Positions 37,872-47,420 of a stretch of DNA of 64,000 bases are shown one piece after another. Position 1 is the first letter of the stretch. The number at the start of each line of letters is the position of its first letter. Below the pieces are notes generated by a model, which saw nothing but the letters and a program-made list of their open reading frames with translations, made no database searches and was not told the origin of the DNA. Origin of the DNA: an uncultured Pseudanabaenaceae cyanobacterium (GTDB lineage: Bacteria; Cyanobacteriota; Cyanobacteriia; Pseudanabaenales; Pseudanabaenaceae); NCBI GenBank assembly GCA_937927915.1, contig CALGKB010000004.1, positions 310,001 through 374,000 of the forward strand. Reading direction: 5' to 3'. The translations under genes were made by a program, and so were the position numbers.

Positions 37872-39398
37872 ATGGGACTACCTTGGTATCGGGTACACAC
37901 TGTACTCATTAACGACCCCGGTCGTCTGATTGCTTCCCACTTGATGCACACCGCCCTGGTGGCAGGTTGGGCAGGCTCGATGGCACTCTACGAAGTGACT
38001 ACCTTTGACCCCAGTGACCCTGTATTTAACCCCATGTGGCGGCAGGGAATGTTTGTAATGCCCTTTATGGCGCGCCTGGGTGTGACTAGCTCCTGGGGGG
38101 GTTGGACGGTAACGGGGGAAACTGCTCTCAATAGCGGTTTTTGGACCTTTGAAGGTGTAGCGATCGCTCATATTGTGCTCTCTGGTCTGCTGTTCTTGGC
38201 AGCCTGCTGGCACTGGGTGAACTGGGACTTGGAGTTGTTCCGTGACCCCCGCACAGGGGAACCTGCCTTGGATTTGCCCAAGATGTTTGGTATCCACCTG
38301 TTTTTGGCGGGGATTTTGTGTTTTGGTTTTGGCGCTTTCCACCTTACGGGCTTGTTTGGTCCAGGGATGTGGGTGTCCGATCCCTTTGGGCTGACGGGGC
38401 ACGTGGAGCCGGTAGCGCCGGATTGGGGTCCCAATGGCTTTAACCCCTTTAATCCCGGAGGAGTAGTGGCTCACCATATTGCCGCTGGCATCGTGGGGAT
38501 TCTGGCTGGTCTCTTCCACTTGATTGTGCGTCCGCCGGAAAGGCTGTACAAGGCACTGCGCATGGGGAACATTGAGACTGTCCTCTCCAGCAGTATTGCG
38601 GCGGTGTTCTTTGCGGCGTTTGTGGTGGCAGGGACTATGTGGTACGGTTCTGCTACGACCCCCATCGAGTTGTTTGGTCCTACCCGCTATCAGTGGGATA
38701 GTGGCTACTTCCAGCAGGAGATTCAACGCCGCGTCCAGGCGGAACTCAACAATGGCGCTACTCTCTCGGAGGCATGGTCTGCCATCCCTGATAAATTGGC
38801 ATTTTATGACTATGTGGGCAATAGCCCTGCCAAGGGTGGTCTGTTCCGCACAGGTCCTATGAACAAGGGGGATGGTATTGCCAAGAGCTGGTTGGGGCAC
38901 ATTGTCTTCAAGGATAAAGAGGGGAGAGAGCTATTTGTCCGCCGTCTGCCTAACTTCTTTGAGACGTTCCCTGTGGTGCTCCAGGATGCTGATGGTATTG
39001 TGCGCGCTGACATTCCTTTCCGCCGTGCGGAGTCCCGCTACAGCTTTGAACAGGCGGGGGTGACGGCTGAGGTCTACGGTGGTGCCCTGGATGGGAAGAA
39101 GTTTACTGACCCGGCGACGGTGAAGAAGCTTGCCCGCAAAGCACAACTGGGAGAAGCTTTTGAGTTTGATACAGAAACCCTCAACTCTGATGGTGTGTTC
39201 CGCACTAGCCCCCGCGGTTGGTTTACCTTTGCCCATGCTGTGTTTGCTCTCCTCTTCTTCTTGGGGCATATCTGGCACGGGGCACGGACGCTCTTCCGCG
39301 ATGTGTTTGCTGGTATTGACCCTGACTTCTCTGAGGAACTGGTAGAGTGGGGTGCATTCCAAAAGGTCGGCGACAGAACTACAAAGGTGGAGGCGTAA
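37872..39398 (+). CDS. psbB: Photosystem II CP47 chlorophyll apoprotein
   Basis: CP47 is a core antenna protein of photosystem II in the thylakoid membrane, with six helices and a large lumenal loop between helices five and six. The 508 residues begin [18 protein letters not shown]. Chlorophyll-binding histidines appear in [46 protein letters not shown] and [14 protein letters not shown], and in [18 protein letters not shown]. psbT follows after 3 nt. A 115-nt leader region lies upstream of the ATG; I see no convincing -35. Confidence 0.98.
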   Translation: MGLPWYRVHTVLINDPGRLIASHLMHTALVAGWAGSMALYEVTTFDPSDPVFNPMWRQGMFVMPFMARLGVTSSWGGWTVTGETALNSGFWTFEGVAIAHIVLSGLLFLAACWHWVNWDLELFRDPRTGEPALDLPKMFGIHLFLAGILCFGFGAFHLTGLFGPGMWVSDPFGLTGHVEPVAPDWGPNGFNPFNPGGVVAHHIAAGIVGILAGLFHLIVRPPERLYKALRMGNIETVLSSSIAAVFFAAFVVAGTMWYGSATTPIELFGPTRYQWDSGYFQQEIQRRVQAELNNGATLSEAWSAIPDKLAFYDYVGNSPAKGGLFRTGPMNKGDGIAKSWLGHIVFKDKEGRELFVRRLPNFFETFPVVLQDADGIVRADIPFRRAESRYSFEQAGVTAEVYGGALDGKKFTDPATVKKLARKAQLGEAFEFDTETLNSDGVFRTSPRGWFTFAHAVFALLFFLGHIWHGARTLFRDVFAGIDPDFSEELVEWGAFQKVGDRTTKVEA

Positions 39399-39401
39399 GC
39401 T

Positions 39402-39515
39402 ATGGAAACAATTACCTACGTTTTTATCTTTGCTTGTATCATCGGTTTGTTCTTCTTTGCTATCTTCTTCCGGGAAGCGCCTAAGATTGAATCTAATCGG
39501 TCGAGCAAGAAGTAA
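39402..39515 (+). CDS. psbT: Photosystem II protein T
   Basis: The small 37-residue protein has one transmembrane helix (METITYVFIFACIIGLFFF, then AIFFREAPKI), matching PsbT, which sits at the photosystem II dimer interface and helps its repair. The C-terminal tail SNRSSKK is basic. It is separated by 3 nt from psbB and followed by an intrinsic terminator, so psbB-psbT is a two-gene unit. Confidence 0.95.
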   Translation: METITYVFIFACIIGLFFFAIFFREAPKIESNRSSKK

Positions 39516-39530
39516 TAAGTAATATTTAAT

Positions 39531-39558
39531 AGGGTGTTCCTACGGGGACACTCTTTTT
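39531..39558 (+). terminator. Rho-independent terminator of psbB-psbT
   Basis: A 10-bp stem with two G-U pairs (39531-39540 with 39545-39554, AGGGTGTTCC against GGGACACTCT) closes a TACG loop and runs into five T (39554-39558). It lies 16 nt after the psbT stop. Confidence 0.85.
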
Positions 39559-39572
39559 ATTAGGGTTTGGTT

Positions 39573-40214
39573 ATGGTATGGAATCTCAAACAATTTGCTG
39601 ATACTCTCAGTTTTTTTGGGGCACTGCCAATTATCAATCTTTTACAACCAGCTCCTAGGGTGGCAATTACTGTGAGGGATAATGTAATTTTTGATTTCAC
39701 ACAACCGCAACCTGATTATGCCTTAGCCTGGGGTTCTTTGGATGATGTGGTGATGGGGGGTAGTAGTCAAAGTAGTTTGGTCATCCGCGAAAACGCTGCT
39801 CTCTTTACGGGTATAGTTTCTACGGCGAATGCAGGGGGATTTGTCTCAGTGCGCACGCGTAATTTTGACCCTCCTCTCGATTTATCCCAATTTCAGGGGA
39901 TTTCTATAACCGTCAAAGGGGATGGACAGCGTTATAAGTTCTTTCTCCGGGATAGTACGGGTTGGGATAGTATTGCTCACAGTTGTTCCTTTGACACGAT
40001 CGCTGACAGTTGGACTGTTGTTACCCTGCCTTTTGTGGAATTTGTGCCTGTCTTTCGGGCGCGACGTGTGCCTGGGGCACCACCCTTGAATCTGCGATAT
40101 ATCCGATCGCTGCAATTGATGTTGAGCAAATTTGAAATAGATGGCAGGTTAAATCCCCATTTTCAACCTGGTACTTTTTGTCTGGAAATTGCTAAAATCA
40201 GCGCAGTTCCTTAA
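39573..40214 (+). CDS. CIA30-family protein
   Basis: The 213 residues match the complex I intermediate-associated protein 30 (CIA30) fold, a carbohydrate-binding-like beta sandwich: ALAWGSLDDVVMGGSSQSS, FTGIVSTANAGGFVSVRTR, GISITVKGDGQRYKFFLRD. In photosynthetic organisms such proteins have been linked to assembly of membrane complexes. Here it follows psbT, but after a terminator, so a link to photosystem II is only suggested by position. ATG at 39573 has AGGG 8 nt upstream. A 17-nt overlap joins it to the convergent MATE gene. Confidence 0.85.
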   Translation: MVWNLKQFADTLSFFGALPIINLLQPAPRVAITVRDNVIFDFTQPQPDYALAWGSLDDVVMGGSSQSSLVIRENAALFTGIVSTANAGGFVSVRTRNFDPPLDLSQFQGISITVKGDGQRYKFFLRDSTGWDSIAHSCSFDTIADSWTVVTLPFVEFVPVFRARRVPGAPPLNLRYIRSLQLMLSKFEIDGRLNPHFQPGTFCLEIAKISAVP

Positions 40215-41529
40215 TGGAAATGTTGGCAAGTTGCTGATAGGTACGGGGAAAGTGCATGGCTAGCGCAATAGATAAACTGACCATGTAGAGAGTGAGGGCA
40301 GACCACAAAATATGGTTGTTTTGGTAGTACATTGCTAGGAGAGCGAGGGGTAAAAAGCCAAGGAAAAAACTGGAGATGGCAGAATTGCGCAATACCTCCC
40401 CCTCCTTGAGACCAATAAAATAGCCTTCTAGCATGAATGCCAAGGCAGTAATTACTAATAGGGGCAACAACCAGAGGTCATAGTTGAGGATAGCTGCTTC
40501 AATTTCCGTGTGATTAGTGAGCAGACGGAATACCTGGTGGGGGAAAAGAATTGTCAGCATGGCGACAGATACAGCGATCGTGGTGCTAGTGACAATCGAC
40601 ACCTGCAGCAGGGGTAGGATTTGTGTTACTTTCCCCTCTTTCTGTAAGTTGCCCACCAAGGACTGGGTGGTCATACCAATACCTTGAATAGTGAACTGAC
40701 TGAAGAGGGCAATTTGTATGAGTAAACCATTTTGGGTGAGAATTTCTGTCCCCAGTTGGGCACTGATGTTAGTAAAAATGGCATAGACGGAAATTAGTAA
40801 TAAAAACCGAATTAAAATATTTGCCTTGAGGGTGACTGTGGCAGTAAAAGCTTCCTTGGCAAAAATGGTGGCTAAACTAATAGAAGTAAATGCCCCCCCG
40901 CTCGTTTTGATCGCTACTATGCTGCCAATGAGAAATGCTGAGTATTGACTGAGAGCAGTGGCTAAACCCGCCCCCCAACTGCCCCAACTGTTGATGCAAT
41001 AATAATCCAAAATGACATTCACCCCATTGCCAGCGATGGACATCAATAAAACCGTGCCAGTTTTTTCTCTGCCTAGGAACCAACCAATTAACACAAAGTT
41101 AGAGAGAACAGCTGGTGCACCCCAAATTCTGCCATCAAAGTAATTCATGCCTGCTAGTTCAATTGCAGGGTTGCTGTTTAATAGCCAAAAACCCAGGCTT
41201 CTAATGGGATATTGCAGGATCAAAATAGCGAAACCGATCGTGAGGGCAACAAACAAACTGCGCAGTAATACTTTTACTTCCGTTTCCCGATCGGGGGCGC
41301 TGGCAGTGAGGGCGTTAGTACTGGAGCGCAAAAATTTGAGAATGCGATAGAGATAATCAAACAAAATTCCCCCTAAAATTGTGCCTGCTAATTGGTTAAT
41401 ATCTGCCAAATGTCCCAGGAAAGCCGTGTCAACTAGTCCTGCCAGGGGTACCATCATGTTAGAAAGGACACTAACTGAGGCTATTTGCGTAAATCTGGGT
41501 AAAAAGGGGTATTTCTCTCGCCAATTCAC
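40198..41529 (-). CDS. MATE-family efflux transporter (DinF-like)
   Basis: The 443 residues form about twelve transmembrane helices in two halves. The family-typical start is SVSVLSNMMVPLAGLVDTAF, then LGHLADINQLAGTILG, with DinF-subfamily features such as MLEGYFIGLKEG. MATE proteins export cationic compounds using Na+ or H+. The substrate is unknown. A 79-nt gap separates it from the glycosyltransferase gene upstream on the same strand. Confidence 0.9.
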   Translation of the reverse strand: MNWREKYPFLPRFTQIASVSVLSNMMVPLAGLVDTAFLGHLADINQLAGTILGGILFDYLYRILKFLRSSTNALTASAPDRETEVKVLLRSLFVALTIGFAILILQYPIRSLGFWLLNSNPAIELAGMNYFDGRIWGAPAVLSNFVLIGWFLGREKTGTVLLMSIAGNGVNVILDYYCINSWGSWGAGLATALSQYSAFLIGSIVAIKTSGGAFTSISLATIFAKEAFTATVTLKANILIRFLLLISVYAIFTNISAQLGTEILTQNGLLIQIALFSQFTIQGIGMTTQSLVGNLQKEGKVTQILPLLQVSIVTSTTIAVSVAMLTILFPHQVFRLLTNHTEIEAAILNYDLWLLPLLVITALAFMLEGYFIGLKEGEVLRNSAISSFFLGFLPLALLAMYYQNNHILWSALTLYMVSLSIALAMHFPRTYQQLANISIKELR

Positions 41530-41608
41530 GTTTTAACTGCGCCTATCTCTCCCCTAGATTGTAGACGAAAGGATAGTCCCTAGCCAGAAATTTTTTGTGA
41601 AGATGTGC

Positions 41609-42490
41609 TTAGGGTTTTAGTAGTAATCGCCACCAATCCCGCACAAGGGCAATCAAAAAGCCCCGATGGAACTGTTGGTCTAATTTATCTCCCTGCCAAG
41701 CCTGCTTGAGATGGGATTTGAGATGTTGCAATATGTGCCTTCTGCCTAGGTGGATTAACTCAAATAATCCCTCTGATCGTCCTTGCCAATAAAAACGTTT
41801 TTGAAACCATTCGTAATTTAAGCGATCGCCTCTAATACAGTGATAAACCTCGGCGTAGGGGACATACAAAATCTGCCAACCTGCCTGTTCAATGCGATAA
41901 CAGAGTTCAATTTCTTCGTAGCCCATGAGGGAATTGCCCTTACGCCCAAAGCAGTCTAAAAAGCAACCCACTTTATCAAATACAGCACGGCGAAATGCCA
42001 TGTTTACCCCCCTGGGATATTCGTTGTAGTAAAGGGGGATGATTTGATTGCCGTGGTCAAAATTGCTGATGTAGACACCGAGGCGCTGGTCTAACCAAGG
42101 GGGGGGGGGAGTAGTAAATTGGGCAATTACTTTGCCGCCTAAGGCATAGGCTTGGGGGTAATTTTGAAAGGTTTGTACCATAACTTTTAACCAGTGGGGG
42201 GGGGCGATGGCGTCGTCATCCAGAAATAAAATAAACTCCCCCTTGCTGTGCCTAATACCACAATTGCGGGCGTTGGATAAGCCCAATTTGTTTTCCCGCA
42301 CATACACCAATCGATCGGGATGTTTTGTTTGGATGTCCTGCAGCAGTTTTTGGTTGGGGGGACTAGAACAATTGTCGACCAAAATGACTTCAAAATTGTC
42401 GTAATCCAAGGCTAAAACAGAATCGATCGTGGCAGTAATTTCTTCCCCCCGATCCTTTGTGGCAATGACAATAGAGGCAAAGGCTGACAC
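41609..42490 (-). CDS. Family 2 glycosyltransferase
   Basis: The 293 residues have a GT-A fold: nucleotide-sugar binding start SIVIATKDRGEEITATID, then LVDNCSSPPNQ, and the metal-binding motif LFLDDDA. They lack membrane helices, so the enzyme is a soluble or peripheral GT2, possibly acting in polysaccharide or glycolipid synthesis. The start is GTG at 42490 with no strong Shine-Dalgarno sequence. Confidence 0.9.
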   Translation of the reverse strand: MSAFASIVIATKDRGEEITATIDSVLALDYDNFEVILVDNCSSPPNQKLLQDIQTKHPDRLVYVRENKLGLSNARNCGIRHSKGEFILFLDDDAIAPPHWLKVMVQTFQNYPQAYALGGKVIAQFTTPPPPWLDQRLGVYISNFDHGNQIIPLYYNEYPRGVNMAFRRAVFDKVGCFLDCFGRKGNSLMGYEEIELCYRIEQAGWQILYVPYAEVYHCIRGDRLNYEWFQKRFYWQGRSEGLFELIHLGRRHILQHLKSHLKQAWQGDKLDQQFHRGFLIALVRDWWRLLLKP

Positions 42491-42521
42491 AGAATTTATC
42501 CAACCAATGCCCCCATTGTAC

Positions 42522-43412
42522 CTAAATGCGCACTAATTCAGGATAGACGGCTACCATGTCATCGGCGGTGAGGGTGTAGGCGCTAGATTGCGGCTCCCAC
42601 AGCACTTCTAATGCCAAGAGATTGTCCGCTCCCACTGCCCCGATAGTGGTGATGGCTTGCCGCAGGTCCTGTGCCGATCGGACGGTCGGTAATTTCCCTA
42701 ACCCCGTCGCTGCCACCATGATCGTCACCACAATATATTCGCTAGGGTCACTAGTACCTGGCGGTAGTTGCTCTTGCTGCAGCCGCTTGTTAGAGAGGGT
42801 TTCCATTGCCTGTTTGCTCCGCTCCCCGATGGCTAGGGCGTTAAAGGTCTGCTCCGCCCGATCGAGGGGGACAACTTCCTGATGGACATTGCCGTAGACC
42901 CAGTATTCCGGATGGCGGAGGAGAGCTAGGGTTGTTTCCTGCAGAACTTGCACTAACCCTGCGGCAGAATTGGTGTCCCCTTCCAAGGCAAGACGGTTGA
43001 GGTCGGACTGTAATCCCCGCGCGCTGGCGAGTAACCCCACTTGCACTTTGGCGACTGTGACTTTGCTTTGGCTGCTGAAGATACCAGAGTTGCGGAAACC
43101 TTGCACCAAAATACCACCGATGGCTACCAGTACCAGCAGAGACAGGAGACTGCCGCCGCCCCCCCCAATCAAGAAGGGGAACCAAAACCAACTACTGGGA
43201 AAGGGAGAACTGTAGTAGTAGCCGGGGTGAGAAGGAGAGGAGAAATTACGCAGGGGGCGACGGGGTTGGGCACGGAAAGTATTGCCTCCCACTCTCCCAC
43301 TAGCACGCTTTGCCCAGGCGGGCTGCCCTCCCCCCAGCAAAATTGCCGTCACAAACAGGCAGAGGGAAAACATTGCCACCAGGCGACGGATTACAGAACG
43401 TATACTTGCCAT
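42522..43412 (-). CDS. DUF1517 membrane protein
   Basis: The 296 residues have an N-terminal signal-anchor (LVAMFSLCLFVTAILLGG, cleavage-like AWAKRASG). A Ser/Pro/Tyr-rich stretch follows, then a second membrane helix (LLSLLVLVAIGGILVQGF) and a soluble DUF1517 domain (KVTVAKVQVGLLASARGLQ, YIVVTIMVAATGLGKLP, DNLLALEVLWEPQ). The family is common in cyanobacteria and plastids, where members localise to thylakoid or envelope; its activity is not established. It is divergent from the potassium transporter gene, with an 83-nt spacer. Confidence 0.88.
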   Translation of the reverse strand: MASIRSVIRRLVAMFSLCLFVTAILLGGGQPAWAKRASGRVGGNTFRAQPRRPLRNFSSPSHPGYYYSSPFPSSWFWFPFLIGGGGGSLLSLLVLVAIGGILVQGFRNSGIFSSQSKVTVAKVQVGLLASARGLQSDLNRLALEGDTNSAAGLVQVLQETTLALLRHPEYWVYGNVHQEVVPLDRAEQTFNALAIGERSKQAMETLSNKRLQQEQLPPGTSDPSEYIVVTIMVAATGLGKLPTVRSAQDLRQAITTIGAVGADNLLALEVLWEPQSSAYTLTADDMVAVYPELVRI

Positions 43413-43495
43413 AGACTTTCCATCGTTACACTAGGTATTACTATCTTATACTGTTGCCTATAGCTGCCCTGGTATTACCTGTTCGGTCCTTTGCC

Positions 43496-44827
43496 ATGAC
43501 CCCTGCCAAGACAATCTGTTTCGGTTTTTTAGTAGTGATTGCCCTAGGGGCTGTTTGTTTGAGTTTACCTATTTCTACTAGCAATGGCAGTTGGAGTGAT
43601 TTTACCACTGCTTTATTTACTGCCACTTCCGCTGTCTGTGTCACTGGTTTATCAGTAGTGGATGTAGGGAAATATTACAGTCTATTTGGGCAAATTGTCC
43701 TCCTCCTCCTGCTGCAGATCGGGGGCTTGGGTTACATGACAACAACTACATTTTTACTATTGCTAATTGGGCGCAAATTCAGTCTGCGGGATAAATTAAC
43801 CCTGCAACAGGCACTGGATATTCCTGGGATCAGGGGTGGGATCAATCTTGTGCAGTCCATCATTGCCACAACCCTAATTATTGAAATTAGTGGCGTTTTT
43901 ATTCTCTGGCTGGGGTTTGCCCCTGAACATGGTAGCGATCGGGGTTTGTGGTTGGCAATTTTCCACAGTATGAGTGCTTTTAATAATGCCGGCTTTAGTC
44001 TCTTCTCTGATAGTTTGGTGGGCTATAAACGATCGGTTTTGGTCAATTTTACTATCGCTGCTCTGATTATTTTGGGGGGAATTGGCTATCAGGTCTTATT
44101 GGAGTGTTTCCTGTGGTTGCGGAGTCAGTTATGGCGATCGCGGGAGCGGATTATTTTTAGCTTAAATTTTCGAGTCGCTGTCAGCACAACTCTAGTTTTA
44201 TTGCTGGCGGGTACAATTCTCTTTCGGATGTCCGAGGCAAATTCCGAGGCATTTCGGGACTTGAATTTCTGGGAGAAATGGCTAGCCGCTTGGTTTCAAT
44301 CTGTTACGACGCGCACAGCGGGCTTCAATACAGTGGACATTGGCAAGTTATCGATGGCGGGACTGTTTGTCACGATCGCCTGGATGTTTGTGGGGGCATC
44401 CCCTGGGGGGACAGGGGGAGGTATCAAGACGACAACGGCGCGGGTTTTGTTTGCCTGTACCGGCTCAGCCCTGCAAGGGGAGGAGGAAGTCCGTATCTAC
44501 GGTCGCCAGATTCCCCATGTGCTGTTAGTAAAAGCGATCGGGGTGGCGGTGGGTTCCCTCTTGACGGTAATTTGTGCCACAATTTTACTCTCTATTACTG
44601 ACCCCCAATTTCGCTTTATTGAAATTTTATTTGAATGCACTTCTGCCTTCGGCACCGTGGGTTTGTCTATGGGCATCACACCGCAAGTGTCAACCGGGGG
44701 ACGCCTAGTCTTAATTGTAACTATGTTCATCGGACGGGTAGGGGTAATGTTGTTGATGGCAGCTTTGATGTCCGCTCCTAAGCCGAAAATGGTGCAATAT
44801 CCGGAAGAAACGCTACTAGTGGGTTGA
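43496..44827 (+). CDS. K+ (or Na+) uptake protein, KtrB/TrkH family
   Basis: The protein is about 443 residues. The four pore loops with their filter glycines are all visible: SAVCVTGLSVVD, SAFNNAGFSLF, VTTRTAGFNTVD and SAFGTVGLSMG. This identifies a KtrB/NtpJ-type cation uptake channel. Its regulatory KtrA/TrkA subunit is not adjacent. I prefer ATG 43496 because a TATACT (43447-43452) would put the transcript start after the alternative TTG at 43454; neither start has a good ribosome-binding site. Confidence 0.88.
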   Translation: MTPAKTICFGFLVVIALGAVCLSLPISTSNGSWSDFTTALFTATSAVCVTGLSVVDVGKYYSLFGQIVLLLLLQIGGLGYMTTTTFLLLLIGRKFSLRDKLTLQQALDIPGIRGGINLVQSIIATTLIIEISGVFILWLGFAPEHGSDRGLWLAIFHSMSAFNNAGFSLFSDSLVGYKRSVLVNFTIAALIILGGIGYQVLLECFLWLRSQLWRSRERIIFSLNFRVAVSTTLVLLLAGTILFRMSEANSEAFRDLNFWEKWLAAWFQSVTTRTAGFNTVDIGKLSMAGLFVTIAWMFVGASPGGTGGGIKTTTARVLFACTGSALQGEEEVRIYGRQIPHVLLVKAIGVAVGSLLTVICATILLSITDPQFRFIEILFECTSAFGTVGLSMGITPQVSTGGRLVLIVTMFIGRVGVMLLMAALMSAPKPKMVQYPEETLLVG

Positions 44828-44894
44828 TGTCAGAAATGATCGCTTTTTGTGGGTGTTTCTGCTAAGATGCTTCTGGTATTGGTGAGGTGTGACT

Positions 44895-45389
44895 ATGTGG
44901 AAGAATTTGGCGATGGGTTTGACTGTCTGCGGTTTATTAGCAGGTACGGGAACGGCGCTGGCACAGCCTGCCTATGGTAGCTACATTGGGGTAGGTTTAG
45001 GGGTTGGTGTATCCGATGGCAGTGTCCTGGACGGCAATTCTCGCACAGCGGCGGGGCTAATTGCTCTGCGCTATAAATTTTTGGAGGTACCTATTTCGCT
45101 GCGCACCCAGGTACTGATTGGGGACTCGACGGCGGTGGTGCCCACGATTTCCTACGATTTGCCCTTGAACTTTAATACCGATTTCTATTTGGGGGTGGGG
45201 GCTTCTATTGCCAATAACATTACCCCCGTCGGCAACAAGAACAGCTTTGTCCTGCAGCCCGGTATTGACTACACCATTCCCAACAGTAACTTGGTGCTCT
45301 TTGGCAATGCCATCTTTGCCTTTGATGCCTATCGCAACGCCAATACCACCGCTACTTCCCTGCAAACGGGTATCGGGTTTCGGTTCTAA
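44895..45389 (+). CDS. Small secreted outer-membrane beta-barrel-like protein
   Basis: The 164 residues start with a signal peptide (MGLTVCGLLAGTGTALAQ, cleavage after ALA). The rest alternates hydrophobic and polar residues in about eight short strands (YIGVGLGVGV, GLIALRYKF, TDFYLGVGASI) and ends with aromatic F (GIGFRF), the usual outer-membrane barrel ending. No specific family is recognised. ATG at 44895 has GAGG 7 nt upstream. The stop TAA interlocks with the TAG of the pentapeptide gene (CTAA, 45386-45389). Confidence 0.8.
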   Translation: MWKNLAMGLTVCGLLAGTGTALAQPAYGSYIGVGLGVGVSDGSVLDGNSRTAAGLIALRYKFLEVPISLRTQVLIGDSTAVVPTISYDLPLNFNTDFYLGVGASIANNITPVGNKNSFVLQPGIDYTIPNSNLVLFGNAIFAFDAYRNANTTATSLQTGIGFRF

Positions 45390-46105
45390 CAGTCCCGATT
45401 GGATTGACTGCCATCCGGCAGAATTGTTTGACAGAGGTGGGCATCCTGCAGCTGGGGGGCGGTCAGCAGTGCTCCCTGTAAATTGGCCTGGCGGAGATTG
45501 GTCTGTCTCAGGTCAGCACCCCGCAGATCGGCATTGGTGAGGTTAGCGGTCTGGAGGTCAGCACCCCGTAGACTGGCGCCTCGGAAATTGGCACTGGTCA
45601 AGTCTGCCTGCCGCAACTGAGCCTGCAAAAGCATGGCTCCCCCTAGGTTTGCCCGCTGCAGATTGGCAAGAGTCAAGTTGCTGTTAGTTAGGACCGATCG
45701 TTGTAGATTTGCCGCCCCCAGATTTGCCCCCTGCAGATCAACTCCCAAAAGGACAGCCCCCTGCAGATTTGCCCCCGTCAAGTTGGTTGTCTGGAGGAGT
45801 GCTCCCGCTAAATTTGCCCCCTGTAAGTCGGAACCACTGAAATTGGCATTGGTGAGGTTTGCCTGGGGTAACTCCGCTCCCCGCAGCTGGGCATCGACAA
45901 AAAAAGCTCCTACCAACTGGGCACTACTCAAGTCGGCGTTTTGCAGGTTAGAAGCCACCACCGTCACCCCCTGTAGATTTAACCCCCGCAGATTTGCCCC
46001 TATCAAATTGCACCGATCGCACAGCCGCAGTTCCTGCAACCGCTGCACATCCCTGGGATTAGCCGTTTGTGCCAGGAGCATTAACCCCACTAGAGCTAGT
46101 TTCAT
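45386..46105 (-). CDS. Secreted pentapeptide-repeat protein
   Basis: The 239 residues begin with a signal-like stretch (MKLALVGLMLLAQTA), followed by about thirty A(D/N)LXX pentapeptides (ADLSSAQLVGAFFVDAQLRG and similar) forming a right-handed quadrilateral beta-helix. Two Cys pairs flank it (LCDRC near the start, ending NRDC). Function is unknown; cyanobacteria have many such proteins, several periplasmic or lumenal. Its first 47 nt overlap the end of the preceding gene in another frame. Confidence 0.88.
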   Translation of the reverse strand: MKLALVGLMLLAQTANPRDVQRLQELRLCDRCNLIGANLRGLNLQGVTVVASNLQNADLSSAQLVGAFFVDAQLRGAELPQANLTNANFSGSDLQGANLAGALLQTTNLTGANLQGAVLLGVDLQGANLGAANLQRSVLTNSNLTLANLQRANLGGAMLLQAQLRQADLTSANFRGASLRGADLQTANLTNADLRGADLRQTNLRQANLQGALLTAPQLQDAHLCQTILPDGSQSNRDC

Positions 46106-47420
46106 AGCCTTTTTCTCCCACCATAATCAAAGCGATCGCTAACCACCATAGCACCTGCACCTGGGGACGGTACCACACTGTATCCGCTAGACCATGCACC
46201 AGCATGCCCACCACAATACTCAAGCCCGCTATGCCCCACAGATTCGGCTCCTGTCTGATAGACTGCAGCCCCCGCCGTAAAACCGTTGCCAGCAGCCAGC
46301 CATAGGCAAACAAGCCCACAAAACCCGTTTCAATTAACATCTCCAGGGGGACAGCGTAGGCACCCAAAGCACTGTGGCGAGCTTTTTGAAACAGGGGATA
46401 GACCAAATTAAACGCCCGATTGCCCGGACCGATGCCCAGGATAGGGTAGTGCTTGACTATCTCGATCGCCCCCTGCATCACGCGCAGGCGAAAGCTAATA
46501 CTTTGGTCAACATTGCGATTAAAGAGGGAAAAGATAGACAGCACCCGCAACCTGAGGGAGGGTTTACTCATTACCGCCCCCGCCATCGCCGCCACTAAAC
46601 CTGCCCCCACCCCTGGTAAATACCAAATTGAGAGACTGGGCAACCGCCAGTAGAGGAGTGCCAAACTAAGCACGAGAATTTCTGCCCCCAAACCCAACCA
46701 TGCCCCCCGACTGTAGGAATAAATAATGCACAGGAGAGACCCCAGGGTGGAGATAATAACTACTAGTTTCCATGTCCATCTTGGCGTCAGAAGAGTTGCC
46801 ACCACCCCCAAAGGAATTGCTGCTAACAAATAGCCCGCCAATAAGTTAGGATTGCCCAGAAAACTATACACCCTGGTCAAACTGGACAGCTCCGAGGTAG
46901 GGTCCCACCAGGTCGCCAATTGTTGGGCACCGAAAAATTGTTGCCGTAACCCCAGTACCACCACAGGCAAATTAGTGAGAATGTACCCCCCCACCAGGTA
47001 ATGGCGATACTTTGGTTGCGCTGTCAAAACCCGCTCGATCGCTAAAAATACAGCAAAATATAGCAGTAGTTTGACCAAACCATCCGCAGCTGCGGAGCGG
47101 ACAGGGGAGAAAAGCGTAGAGAGGGTAGCTACAAAGCTGTAGGTAAAAATTGGCAACTGCAGGGAACTGGGCTGCGCCAGGGGCAGATAAAACAGCGTAA
47201 TGGCAATGAGAAATAAGCCAATTTGACTGGTAGACAAATAGGGCAAACAGACAATTAAAACCAGCAGCCAAATTGCTAGGACTGGCACAGAAACTAACAG
47301 ACTGTTCTTAACTAGAGACTGCCCCCAACCCCACACCCGAGCTAGGAGACTGTACTGCCACCAATCCTTCACAGCCGCCATATATGCACCACACCATCTT
47401 CCCCACCACTGTAGAGCCAT
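46059..47420 (-). CDS. ictB: IctB/O-antigen-ligase-like membrane protein
   Basis: The 453 residues contain about ten membrane helices and the Wzy/WaaL-type periplasmic segment (SFLGNPNLLAGYLLAAIPLG, YSYSRGAWLGLGAE, ILGIGPGNRAFN) characteristic of IctB. IctB was first described as a bicarbonate-accumulation protein, a role since questioned; the fold is that of O-antigen ligases. The start MALQWWG is supported by GGAGGGG 5 nt upstream, so the gene begins 52 nt inside the kinase gene; a second ATG 13 codons on lacks such a site. Confidence 0.82.
   Translation of the reverse strand: MALQWWGRWCGAYMAAVKDWWQYSLLARVWGWGQSLVKNSLLVSVPVLAIWLLVLIVCLPYLSTSQIGLFLIAITLFYLPLAQPSSLQLPIFTYSFVATLSTLFSPVRSAAADGLVKLLLYFAVFLAIERVLTAQPKYRHYLVGGYILTNLPVVVLGLRQQFFGAQQLATWWDPTSELSSLTRVYSFLGNPNLLAGYLLAAIPLGVVATLLTPRWTWKLVVIISTLGSLLCIIYSYSRGAWLGLGAEILVLSLALLYWRLPSLSIWYLPGVGAGLVAAMAGAVMSKPSLRLRVLSIFSLFNRNVDQSISFRLRVMQGAIEIVKHYPILGIGPGNRAFNLVYPLFQKARHSALGAYAVPLEMLIETGFVGLFAYGWLLATVLRRGLQSIRQEPNLWGIAGLSIVVGMLVHGLADTVWYRPQVQVLWWLAIALIMVGEKGYETSSSGVNAPGTNG

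Noticed and set aside
37878-38900. A 340-codon open frame on the minus strand opposite psbB
   Set aside because: It lies wholly opposite a certain photosystem gene, has a composition rich in His/Pro/Arg/Gln as expected from reading codons backwards, and has no recognisable motif.
45386-46105. Dense short repeats that could suggest a CRISPR or minisatellite
   Set aside because: The periodicity is 15 nt and encodes A(D/N)LXX pentapeptides in a single open frame.
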